Source: an uncultured Bacilli bacterium (GTDB lineage Bacteria > Bacillota_I > Bacilli_A > RF39 > UBA660). Taken from it: 6,166 nt of DNA. Each line of letters begins with the position of its first letter. The stretch's first letter is position 1. Shown here piece by piece: positions 1 through 5,930 of the stretch. A model generated the notes under the pieces. That model was not told the DNA's origin. It saw nothing but the letters and a program-made list of their open reading frames with translations, and made no database searches. Location: the NCBI GenBank assembly GCA_934130215.1, contig CAKOXR010000052.1, positions 1 through 6,166 on the forward strand, given 5' to 3'. Made by a program: the position numbers and the translations under genes.

Positions 1-12
1 ACGAATAACCAT
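1..12 (-). CDS. Start of an unidentified gene, cut by the window edge
   Basis: Only four codons are visible (M-V-I-R), so the product cannot be named. The start is chosen because a Shine-Dalgarno sequence (AAAGGAAG, complement of 20-27) sits seven bases upstream of the ATG at 12-10. Another ATG at 19-17 directly abuts the Shine-Dalgarno sequence and lies in a different frame, so it is less likely. A perfect promoter lies immediately upstream (67-39), which argues that this is a real gene with its own transcription start rather than a distal member of the ATPase operon that ends at 273. Confidence 0.55.
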
Positions 13-38
13 AATCCATCTTCCTTTCTTATATATAC

Positions 39-67
39 ATTATAATACTATATTTAATTTTTGTCAA
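39..67 (-). promoter_or_regulatory. Perfect consensus sigma-A promoter for the left-edge gene
   Basis: On the minus strand TTGACA (67-62) is followed by a 17-base spacer and TATAAT (44-39). Both hexamers match the housekeeping consensus exactly and the spacer is optimal. Initiation is expected near 32, giving a leader of about 20 bases that holds the AAAGGAAG ribosome-binding site. A promoter this strong is usually either for a highly expressed gene or under repressor control; the overlapping repeat at 62-78 fits the second option, but that is inference. Confidence 0.75.
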
Positions 68-118
68 TTTATTACGATACAGAGTAATTTTTTTATAAAA
101 ATGTCAAATTATTACGAT
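62..118. repeat. Pair of 17-bp direct repeats, possible operator
   Basis: Positions 62-78 and 102-118 agree at 16 of 17 bases (plus-strand TGTCAAWTTATTACGAT). They lie exactly 40 bp apart, close to four helical turns, so a protein could bind both on one face of the DNA. The promoter-side copy covers the -35 hexamer. A weaker third resemblance, with a two-base insertion, occurs at 144-159. They may be binding sites for a regulator of the left-edge gene, or a local duplication of the -35 region. Confidence 0.5.
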
Positions 119-272
119 TGTTCTTCATATATTAACTACGAAACAAATTTTTTAACGATATATGCAAAAAAAAGAACTTTAACATTAAGCCAAAATCCTT
201 TTATTAATTTTAAATCTATTATATTTATATTGTGTATTTCATACAACTCTTTATACTTGTTATTAGTTATTT

Positions 273-1154
273 TTATTTACTCTTTTTATTAATTAAGTTT
301 TCTATAATATATTCATGAAGTTTAGGCATTGTAATTAACAAATAATTATAACGACTAAGATACATAAATATTTCAGAAGAATCACCTCTACTGTAATATC
401 CGGGACTCACATTTTTACTTTGCTTTAGAGTTCCTTTAAAAAATTTCACAAAATTTGAATTACATTTATCAATTCTATTTAAATATTCTTTAGCTTTTTT
501 ATCATTTCCACTTTTATAATATATAGCAAACAAAGGAAATAGCATTTCTAAGTTTTCCTCATGATATTTTTTATATAAGTTTAACATATCTTTTTCTTCT
601 TCTAATGTAGCATATATTGCCATTAATAAATATCTGGCACCTAAATTATCACTTCCGTTTAACCTTAAAACTTCTTCACATATATTAGCAGCTTGATGCA
701 ATTTTCCTTCTTCTAATAAGTAATCTGCTTTAGTGACTAATCCTCTAATATATGGTCTTGTTTCAAACATCCCATAAAAATATCCAATATTTTCTTTATC
801 AAAATATTTTTTTTCTACTAATCGATTTTTTTCAAATTCAAGGCCTTTATTTAAAAGTTTCATTCTTTTTATTCCGTTTTCTTCTAAATCACATTGAAAT
901 AAAATTGCATCAAAACACTCTGATGATTTTTCATATGCTTTTTTAGCTAATTTTATTGCTTCTTTCTCATTTTTCGCATTTTCTGCCTCTTCTAGTATTG
1001 CATAAGCATCATCAAGTGGTGTATTTTCATATTCTATTTCATCATTATTATACATTTTTATAAATTCTTGTAGTTTTTCATTTGCCTCATCAATATCTTT
1101 AACATTATTATCTTTTAAAAATTCCTGTAACATATTATTAAATTTATTATTCAT
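273..1154 (-). CDS. ST7-like tetratricopeptide-repeat protein
   Basis: A 293-residue, cytoplasmic, acidic, helix-rich protein with no signal peptide or membrane segment. It resembles the bacterial relatives of the ST7 (suppressor of tumorigenicity 7) family: residues 131-137 read ETRPYIR, and 169-177 (DNLGARYLL) follow a TPR-type helix pair at about 138-165. The C-terminal part carries a PGYYSRGDSSE segment (251-261) typical of the same bacterial proteins. Residues 55-110 look like further TPR-type helices. Such proteins are protein-interaction scaffolds; the partner and biochemical role are unknown. The ATG start has AGGTGA (complement of 1160-1165) five bases upstream and lies 18 bases after the ATPase stop, so the two are probably cotranscribed. 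Family assignment comes from remembered motifs, not a search. Confidence 0.8.
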   Translation of the reverse strand: MNNKFNNMLQEFLKDNNVKDIDEANEKLQEFIKMYNNDEIEYENTPLDDAYAILEEAENAKNEKEAIKLAKKAYEKSSECFDAILFQCDLEENGIKRMKLLNKGLEFEKNRLVEKKYFDKENIGYFYGMFETRPYIRGLVTKADYLLEEGKLHQAANICEEVLRLNGSDNLGARYLLMAIYATLEEEKDMLNLYKKYHEENLEMLFPLFAIYYKSGNDKKAKEYLNRIDKCNSNFVKFFKGTLKQSKNVSPGYYSRGDSSEIFMYLSRYNYLLITMPKLHEYIIENLINKKSK

Positions 1155-1172
1155 TTACTTCACCTACTTTTT

Positions 1173-2513
1173 TTAATTACTCTTTTCTTTTAAAAATCTT
1201 TTTAAGAAAAATGTCATAAAATATGGAAATGTATAAAATTTACCATTAAATCCAATATTTTTATTACACAATTTTATACCATATTTTATATCCTTATATC
1301 GATCACTATTTATTAAACTATTAAGTGATGCAGTAGAATTATCATTTGCTTTAACTTCAACTGGAATAAGTGAATTAGCATCTCTTATAAAAAAGTCCAT
1401 TTCAATTGTTCCTTTATCATTTTTATAAAAATATAATTTGTATCCTTCTTTTACTAACATATCCCCAACAACATTTTCATATATTGCACCCTTATAAGTA
1501 TTAAAATTTTTATTTTTTCTTAAATCATCTTGAACCTCATCATCTAATGAAGCAATTAAAAGACTTGTATCAGAAAAATATAATCTATAATTATCCGGGT
1601 TATAATTTCCACCTAATGGTAAAGCACATTTTTCCATACAATATGATATATTTACAATTCCAGCATCACTTAACCAATCCGCTATGCCAGCATACTCTCT
1701 ATTTCTCGCACCTTCAGTTATCTTGGAAACTTGAAATTTTTTATTTTCATTACCTAAAAATGTCGGAATTTTTCTGTATGCATTTAAAATCCTTGCTTTA
1801 TCAAATCCTTCTGCATATTTAGAAATATCTTCTTCGTAATCTTTCAATATCTGTTTTTGCAATGAAAGTATACCACTAAAATTTTTATTTTCAATGTATT
1901 TTGCTACAATCGCAGGCATTCCACCTAATATCATATAATCTCTAAAATGAAGCATCATAACATCGTATTGTGTTGTAGTTAATGGTTTACACTCTTTCAT
2001 ACAAATATATAAGTCTTCAATCTGTTCTTCTTTATATCCTTTAGCCCATAAAAATTCTTCAAAATCCATAGAATGCATTATATAATCTTCTTTATTTCCA
2101 ACACTATTAGATTCAATTTCTTTATAATTAATTCCCATCATTGAACCAGAACATATAACATCAAATCTTTTATCAATATTAAATGATTTTAAAGAGGTTG
2201 CTGTATTAATACAGTCTTGTATTTCATCAAAAAATATCAATGTTTCTCGTGGGACAAATTTAAAATTGTTATTTATAATTGATATATTGCTTAATATAGT
2301 GTCTACTTCAAAACCATTATCAAAAATTGTTTTATATTCTTTTTGCAAAACAAAGTTAATTTCAACAATGTATTTATAATTGTTCTTAGCAAAATTTTCA
2401 ATAGCATCTGTTTTTCCAATTTGTCTTGCTCCTCTTACAATAAGGGGCATCTTATCTTTTTTATTTTTCCATTCAACTAAGTATTTATCAATTTTTCTTT
2501 GTAATCTAACCAT
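1173..2513 (-). CDS. AAA_14 ATPase with C-terminal DUF4143 domain
   Basis: A 446-residue member of the widespread prokaryotic ATP-binding AAA_14-DUF4143 family, of normal length for it. The N-terminal P-loop domain has Walker A GARQIGKT (28-35), Walker B TLIFFDEIQD (91-100, with D96 and E97) and a sensor-like SGS (122-124). The family landmark LGGMP is at 196-200 and GAIYEN at 342-347. The C-terminal part looks like a PD-(D/E)XK nuclease fold: E371/D373 in EMDFF and E386/K388 in PVEVKA are the expected acid and lysine positions. Family members are cytosolic ATPases of unsettled function, often patchily distributed and horizontally mobile; nuclease activity here is inference. GAGGTG (complement of 2521-2526) lies seven bases before the ATG. 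It has its own promoter and is followed closely by the ST7-like gene. Confidence 0.92.
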   Translation of the reverse strand: MVRLQRKIDKYLVEWKNKKDKMPLIVRGARQIGKTDAIENFAKNNYKYIVEINFVLQKEYKTIFDNGFEVDTILSNISIINNNFKFVPRETLIFFDEIQDCINTATSLKSFNIDKRFDVICSGSMMGINYKEIESNSVGNKEDYIMHSMDFEEFLWAKGYKEEQIEDLYICMKECKPLTTTQYDVMMLHFRDYMILGGMPAIVAKYIENKNFSGILSLQKQILKDYEEDISKYAEGFDKARILNAYRKIPTFLGNENKKFQVSKITEGARNREYAGIADWLSDAGIVNISYCMEKCALPLGGNYNPDNYRLYFSDTSLLIASLDDEVQDDLRKNKNFNTYKGAIYENVVGDMLVKEGYKLYFYKNDKGTIEMDFFIRDANSLIPVEVKANDNSTASLNSLINSDRYKDIKYGIKLCNKNIGFNGKFYTFPYFMTFFLKRFLKEKSN

Positions 2514-2533
2514 TTTATTTCACCTCTGTATCA

Positions 2534-2562
2534 ATTTTATCACAAAAATCCAACTGTTTCAA
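2534..2562 (-). promoter_or_regulatory. Promoter of the ATPase/ST7-like operon
   Basis: The minus strand shows TTGAAA (2562-2557), a 17-base spacer, and TAAAAT (2539-2534) preceded by TG one base away, an extended -10. Initiation would fall near 2527-2529, leaving a leader of about 15 bases made up almost entirely of the ribosome-binding site. Its position between the amidase stop (2647) and the ATPase start (2513) makes the ATPase the head of a two-gene transcript. Confidence 0.65.
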
Positions 2563-2646
2563 CTAAATTTTACACAAAATTCCGATATTTTTTTTATCTT
2601 TTTACACATTTTTCCTTTTTATGTATTTTTTTAACTAATCAAGACA

Positions 2647-2943
2647 CTATTTCACTTTGCCTACATTCTTACCATTCGCACCTCCTGCATTTATGTGATT
2701 GGATACAACAATAACATTTTTATTGTTTCCAAATGCATTTAAAATTCTATTTACTCTTTCTGTAGGACTAACAGTTTCATCATCTTTTCTTGTTATATAG
2801 ACAGGAATACCAAGTTCTTTAAATCTATCATACATATATTTAGAAATTTCCAAATTTAAATTTTTTTCAATAATTCCATTACCAACAGCACCTGAATCTT
2901 CCCCACCGTGACCTGGATCTATTACAATTTTATAGTCATTCAT
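2647..2943 (-). CDS. N-acetylmuramoyl-L-alanine amidase (Amidase_3), C-terminally truncated
   Basis: The 98 residues are the first half of an Amidase_3 zinc hydrolase, which cleaves the bond between muramic acid and the stem peptide of peptidoglycan. Expected zinc ligands are visible: H12 in IDPGHGG (8-14), E26 in IIEKNL, and the histidine of VSNHIN near residue 83. Complete domains of this family run to about 170-180 residues and carry a catalytic glutamate near their C-terminus. Here the frame changes character after NAGG and stops at TAG, and none of the three minus-strand frames down to 2514 restores the missing half. The product is therefore probably inactive, a remnant of a lysin-like or prophage-type amidase. 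There is no signal peptide. The start is supported by AGGGGG (complement of 2949-2954) five bases upstream, so it may still be translated. Confidence 0.85.
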   Translation of the reverse strand: MNDYKIVIDPGHGGEDSGAVGNGIIEKNLNLEISKYMYDRFKELGIPVYITRKDDETVSPTERVNRILNAFGNNKNVIVVSNHINAGGANGKNVGKVK

Positions 2944-3064
2944 ACATTCCCCCTAAAATAAAATATGATATTTTATAAAAAATGTTAAAATGCTATTAAA
3001 AAATTATTAAATAATATTTATTATAATTATACCTTTTATTATTTAACTAAAATATACTTAATAT

Positions 3065-3769
3065 TTAATTTCCATTTTCCAAATAACTTTCTCCATTTAA
3101 ATAATTAATTTTAATACCATCTTGAACATTGTATATATATACATTAAATTTAATTCCTTTTCCATTATCCTCTACTGATAGTCCTTCCAATTGAATACCA
3201 CTTGCTAAAAGATTATTTCCTTCAAAAACTGGAGTTGCTCTATATAAAACATGATTGTTTGTTTCTTTTATATATTTTGCAACTTTATTTTCAAAATCTA
3301 ACATTGCTCCCGTATTTGTTTGTCTTGTACATGTTATCAAATTTTTTTCGTTAGCATTTTCTCCGGTTAATTGATAACCAATTAAATGACACCTATTATA
3401 TAAATATTTACCATCCACTATATCATACTTTTTTTGATTCCAACCACTTGGTTTTATCATACCAATGCTTCCTCTTTTTTCGGTTGGCATAAGTTCAAGT
3501 CCAATATTAGCAATCGCAATACCACTTCTACCTAGATAATCGAAATTACTATATGATTCAAATGATTTTGTATTTCTATATTTTTCATCAAATTTTGGTT
3601 CATTGTTATTTATATAAATATATTTTTTTCCTGAATATTCTGGTATATTAGCAAGTTCATAATATTTATCAGAAACAGGTATAGTTTCTCTGCTATATGT
3701 ATAGGAAACTAGTAGTGCTATTAAAATACATATTATAAATGTTATATATATTAAATTGTTTTTTTTCAT
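3065..3769 (-). CDS. Secreted or membrane-anchored DNA/RNA non-specific endonuclease
   Basis: A 234-residue betabetaalpha-metal nuclease of the EndA/streptococcal-DNase type. Numbering from the GTG at 3781, residues 10-28 form one hydrophobic segment, an uncleaved anchor or signal peptide, which places the enzyme outside the membrane. The catalytic motif is NRCHLIGYQL (129-138) with H132 as general base, a variant of DRGH common in low-GC Gram-positives. GENANEKNLIT (140-150) follows, then N156 and N165, the likely active-site and metal-binding asparagines by comparison with EndA. The fold continues through HVLYRATPVFEGNNLLASG and ends with YIYNVQ. I chose the ATG at 3769 because GGAGG (complement of 3775-3779) lies five bases before it; the GTG at 3781 would use the Shine-Dalgarno sequence as codons. 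Roles in nutrient scavenging or DNA uptake are possible. Transcription is divergent from the surface-protein gene. Confidence 0.88.
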   Translation of the reverse strand: MKKNNLIYITFIICILIALLVSYTYSRETIPVSDKYYELANIPEYSGKKYIYINNNEPKFDEKYRNTKSFESYSNFDYLGRSGIAIANIGLELMPTEKRGSIGMIKPSGWNQKKYDIVDGKYLYNRCHLIGYQLTGENANEKNLITCTRQTNTGAMLDFENKVAKYIKETNNHVLYRATPVFEGNNLLASGIQLEGLSVEDNGKGIKFNVYIYNVQDGIKINYLNGESYLENGN

Positions 3770-3796
3770 TTTTTCCTCCACCTATACTACTCTTAA

Positions 3797-3805
3797 ATTT
3801 TATCA
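3797..3805 (-). promoter_or_regulatory. Extended -10 promoter of the nuclease gene
   Basis: The minus strand reads TGATAAAAT (3805-3797): a TAAAAT -10 with the TG extension. The only TTG-containing -35 candidate, TTGTAG (3828-3823), is 20 bases away, so recognition probably relies on the extended -10. Initiation near 3790 would give a leader of about 21 bases. The ATPase promoter has the same TGATAAAAT core. Confidence 0.5.
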
Positions 3806-3885
3806 TATTTTATGATTGATTTCTACAAGTTTAAAAATTTATAATTATTTTTTTAAAAAATATTTCGTATTTTAAAAGAATATAG

Positions 3886-3904
3886 TATAATATATTAAAG
3901 GAGG
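3886..3904 (+). promoter_or_regulatory. -10 box and strong ribosome-binding site of the surface-protein gene
   Basis: TATAAT at 3886-3891 is an exact -10. The -35 region at the right spacing (TTTCGT, 3863-3868) is poor, but long A and T tracts upstream, including T7A6 at 3848-3860, could act as an UP element. AAAGGAGG (3897-3904) sits seven bases before the ATG at 3912 and fixes that start. The leader would be very short. Confidence 0.55.
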
Positions 3905-3911
3905 ATTTGTT

Positions 3912-5057
3912 ATGTCTATTAAAGACAAAAAAAGAGGACTAATTATTGGAATAATAGTTGGTGTCATATTATTCATAGGTATCGTCTTCTTTTCATGGTT
4001 TTCAAATCGTAAGTTTGATGTCTCTTTCGATTTTGATAATGGTACCAAAACTGAAACTGTACTAGTTAAGTACAATAAAACCATAAATAAAAAAGATATC
4101 AAAGATAAAAGTGATTTAGGCGAAACTTTTGTTAATTGGTATGAAATTGTTGATGTTAAGGATGGAAAGGATGTTCTAGCTGATAAACCTTTTGATTTTA
4201 ATACAAAAATATCTAAAGATATAAAGCTTAAAGCAGTTTATGAATCTAATGTAGAAACTTTTACTGTTAAATTCGATTCCAAGGGTGGTAATAAGATTGA
4301 TGATATCATTCTTAATAAAGGCGAAAAATTAAAACTTCCGAAGAATCCAGTTAGAAGTGGATACAAATTTATTGTTTGGGAAGATAAAAATGCAACTCCT
4401 ATTTATGAGGATGCATTACTTGATGGTGATATCACTTTGTATGCTAAATGGGAGAAAATAGCAACTCAAAATAATACTAAGCCAAATTCTAATAAGGTAG
4501 AGCCTGGAAAACCAAACACTGAAAAACCAAATACTGAAAAGCCTGCAGAGATTGTTTACTATTGCGATGATGGTTACACATTAGAGGGTACAAAATGTAC
4601 TAAGACTTTAACTGAGACTGCTTCTATTGTTACTTCTTGTAAATCGCCTTATAATTTAAAGGTAAATAATAAGTGCATTAATATTAATGAAAAAACTGAC
4701 TTAGTTAAAACTTGTAAAAAGTATAATAATTATGATGGTATTGTTGCTCAAGGTGCACCTATTTGTTTCTATAATCCTTTAAGTGATGCACCGGATTATA
4801 ATACTTGTCGCTCTAGATATCATTACAACAGTAATGTTGGGTTCTATAATGGTAAATGTTATGAAAACAAACTTGGTATCGATTATATTACTTATGCTTG
4901 TCCAAGTGGTTATTCAGAGTTTTATCCTTCAGCAACTAGCAATCCGGTTTGTGGTAAATCAATAGATGTAGAAAAAAGCTATGTATGTGATAGTGGATAT
5001 GAACGAAAAGGGAAAAATTGTGTTAAAACTATTGTTATTGATGCAAAACAAAAATAA
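3912..5057 (+). CDS. Membrane-anchored surface protein with InlB-like repeats and six cysteine pairs
   Basis: A 381-residue protein. Lysine-rich residues 1-8 precede one membrane helix (10-30) with no cleavage site, so it is probably a type II anchor with the rest outside. Residues 35-111 form a divergent InlB/Flg_new-like beta domain ending in LKAVYE. Residues 116-182 are a clearer one, with FDSKGG (121-126), LPKNPVRSGYKF and a closing TLYAKWE. A Pro/Lys/Asn linker with KPNTE repeats (about 200-210) leads into a region with exactly twelve cysteines: 218/229, 243/255, 268/285, 299/316, 330/347 and 359/370. Several pairs fit the pattern CxxGYxxxGxxC, suggesting six small disulfide modules. There is no LPXTG signal. 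Adhesion or surface interaction is likely by analogy; the ligand is unknown. It stands alone, with its own promoter and terminator. Confidence 0.85.
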   Translation: MSIKDKKRGLIIGIIVGVILFIGIVFFSWFSNRKFDVSFDFDNGTKTETVLVKYNKTINKKDIKDKSDLGETFVNWYEIVDVKDGKDVLADKPFDFNTKISKDIKLKAVYESNVETFTVKFDSKGGNKIDDIILNKGEKLKLPKNPVRSGYKFIVWEDKNATPIYEDALLDGDITLYAKWEKIATQNNTKPNSNKVEPGKPNTEKPNTEKPAEIVYYCDDGYTLEGTKCTKTLTETASIVTSCKSPYNLKVNNKCININEKTDLVKTCKKYNNYDGIVAQGAPICFYNPLSDAPDYNTCRSRYHYNSNVGFYNGKCYENKLGIDYITYACPSGYSEFYPSATSNPVCGKSIDVEKSYVCDSGYERKGKNCVKTIVIDAKQK

Positions 5058-5076
5058 TTTTATAATTTTAAAATAA

Positions 5077-5092
5077 TTTACTTATAAGTAAA
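5077..5092. repeat. 16-bp perfect palindrome after the surface-protein gene
   Basis: TTTACTTATAAGTAAA is fully self-complementary. It lies between the stop codon at 5057 and the terminator at 5100, and could be a small stem in the 3' UTR or a dyad binding site. AT-only palindromes arise easily in DNA this AT-rich. Confidence 0.35.
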
Positions 5093-5099
5093 GATATTT

Positions 5100-5130
5100 A
5101 AAAGGAAGTATTTTAATGATACTTCCTTTT
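5100..5130 (+). terminator. Rho-independent terminator of the surface-protein gene
   Basis: Arms AAAAGGAAGTAT (5100-5111) and ATACTTCCTTTT (5119-5130) pair perfectly over 12 bp around a seven-base loop. The T-run is the end of the right arm and continues into ATTATTTAT. It lies 43 bases after the stop at 5057. The A-run on the left arm would also let it work on the minus strand, where it would end any transcript coming from the 5232-5496 remnant. Confidence 0.85.
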
Positions 5131-5231
5131 ATTATTTATAGATTTAATTTTTAATATTTAAAAATTTTAATTGATTTCACTTATTATATAATTTATCTAT
5201 ACTTATGTGAAATTTTAGAATTTTCTAAATT

Positions 5232-5496
5232 TTAAGTTTTGAATGAAACATATTCATGCTTTTTACAGATTTTTTTGTGTGTTGGAAATAATCTTCCATA
5301 TGAAGTTGAAATATAATGAATATCATTAATCCTTCTATCTAAAATATAATAAGATCTAATTCTTTCTAGATTGCAATCAATACCATCTGATTTTTTTATT
5401 ATATCTAATATTACTTTAATTTTTTTATAAATAAACTTGTTCAAGTATAATATCAGGATTAATACCAAATAATCTAGGTATTTGTTTATAAATTAT
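5232..5496 (-). pseudogene. Frameshifted remnant of an unidentified gene
   Basis: Two overlapping minus-strand frames together look like one broken protein. The upstream part (5496-5428) reads ...KQIPRLFGINPDIILEQVYL and then stops (TAA, 5427-5425). The next part, in another frame, runs from about 5430 to the stop at 5232, and contains KKSDGIDCNLERIRSYYILDRR and then GRLFPTHKKICKKHEYVSF. The residue mix (Gly, Pro, Cys, His, Arg, Asp) is not what AT-rich noncoding DNA would give by chance. Restoring one base just upstream of the A7 run at 5420-5426 joins the two. The longest single frame begins with a TTG at 5468 and has no Shine-Dalgarno sequence. I do not recognise the family. It could be a sequencing error rather than true decay. 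Confidence 0.45.
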
Positions 5497-5668
5497 TTAT
5501 ATTAATAAATATATTATCCTATTAATATTATAAAATTAAAAATAAAGTTTTTATATTAGAATTATTCAATAAAATTCCTAAAGTTATTTTAAATATTTTG
5601 AGTTTAATTATATTTTAAAATAAGTTTATCTTTATTTTATAATGATTTATGATAATTTTAATATTATT

Positions 5669-5696
5669 GGTTACTTATTTATAGTAAATAATAACC
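5669..5696 (+). repeat. Inverted repeat, 12-bp stem with one bulged base
   Basis: GGTTA-C-TTATTTA (5669-5681) pairs with TAAATAA-TAACC (5685-5696), leaving C5674 bulged and a three-base loop TAG. The GGTTA/TAACC base of the stem gives it more stability than the surrounding AT-only sequence. A further TAATAACC at 5698-5705 repeats the right arm and could compete for pairing with GGTTA. Confidence 0.45.
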
Positions 5697-5730
5697 TTAA
5701 TAACCACCTAAAGTTTATGATCATAGAAAT

Positions 5731-5754
5731 ACCCGCAATTTTTATCTTGCGGGT
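5731..5754 (+). terminator. Terminator-like hairpin with no assigned upstream gene
   Basis: ACCCGCAA (5731-5738) and TTGCGGGT (5747-5754) form an 8-bp stem with four or five G-C pairs, by far the most GC-rich structure in the intergenic DNA, around an eight-base loop. The plus-strand tail TTTATTGATTTATTT is moderately T-rich; the minus-strand tail ATTTCTATG is poorer. Plus orientation is therefore preferred, yet the nearest intact plus-strand gene already ends with a terminator at 5130. It may instead end transcripts of the minus-strand gene that stops at 5954, about 200 bases away. Confidence 0.55.
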
Positions 5755-5906
5755 TTATTGATTTATTTACCACAACAGTTTTAATATTTTTCTCCGATCC
5801 ACAAAGTAAAATAATAAAACATTCAGGTAATTTTTTCCTTTTAAATTGGTGATTTTTATTTTAAATCTATAAATTTTTATTGAAATATTGCAAGTTTTTA
5901 TTCAAC

Positions 5907-5930
5907 AACTTATCTAATAACTTATCTAAA
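5907..5930. repeat. Tandem 12-bp repeat, two copies
   Basis: AACTTATCTAAT (5907-5918) is followed directly by AACTTATCTAAA (5919-5930), differing only in the last base, and then by a decayed partial copy ATTATCTG (5931-5938). On the minus strand the unit is four codons long and reads L-D-K-L twice in the frame that continues past the stop of the right-edge gene. Confidence 0.5.

Larger units (their letters stand above)
5650..5765 (+). ncRNA. Candidate small RNA with two hairpins
   Basis: This is a hypothesis built from parts that stand in the right order. TTAAAA (5615-5620), a 17-base spacer and TATAAT (5638-5643) could start a transcript near 5650. A bulged stem-loop (5669-5696) is followed by an unpaired stretch containing ACCACCT (5703-5709) and then a terminator-like hairpin (5731-5754). 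ACCACCT is complementary to AGGTGG-type Shine-Dalgarno sequences; the ATPase and ST7-like genes both use AGGTG. No plus-strand reading frame of useful length lies upstream, which leaves the terminator otherwise without a gene. Against it: TATAAT is frequent by chance in such DNA. Confidence 0.22.

Noticed and set aside
166..192. Possible minus-strand terminator after the ST7-like gene
   Set aside because: There is a T8 run on the minus strand (166-173), but the sequence before it (about 174-192) forms only a weak, interrupted stem, so I did not list it.
101..292. Plus-strand 63-codon open frame
   Set aside because: It has no ribosome-binding site, its content is AT-driven (Phe, Ile, Tyr, Leu), it overlaps the end of the ST7-like gene and begins inside the repeated motif at 102-118.
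1547..1822. Plus-strand open frame inside the ATPase gene
   Set aside because: It is antisense to a well-supported family member and has no ribosome-binding site or recognisable domain.
2380..2634. Plus-strand open frame spanning the ATPase start and promoter
   Set aside because: The hydrophobic content comes from T-rich DNA, and the opposite strand explains the region fully.
2944..3064. Terminator or dedicated promoter between nuclease and amidase genes
   Set aside because: TATAAT-like boxes occur but none has a credible -35 at the right spacing, and I see no stable hairpin; the region is simply very AT-rich.
3770..3781. GTG at 3781 as the nuclease start
   Set aside because: It would place the GGAGG Shine-Dalgarno sequence inside the coding region; the ATG at 3769 is correctly spaced from it.
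3872..4102. Minus-strand open frame over the start of the surface-protein gene
   Set aside because: It is antisense to a transmembrane-encoding segment, which gives a hydrophobic mirror; no ribosome-binding site.
4783..4965. Plus-strand frame inside the surface-protein gene
   Set aside because: It overlaps the cysteine-pair region out of frame and has no ribosome-binding site of its own.
5214..5229. TTTAGAA/TTCTAAA inverted repeat after the remnant gene
   Set aside because: Seven-base AT-rich arms with a two-base centre cannot form a stable hairpin and are expected by chance here.
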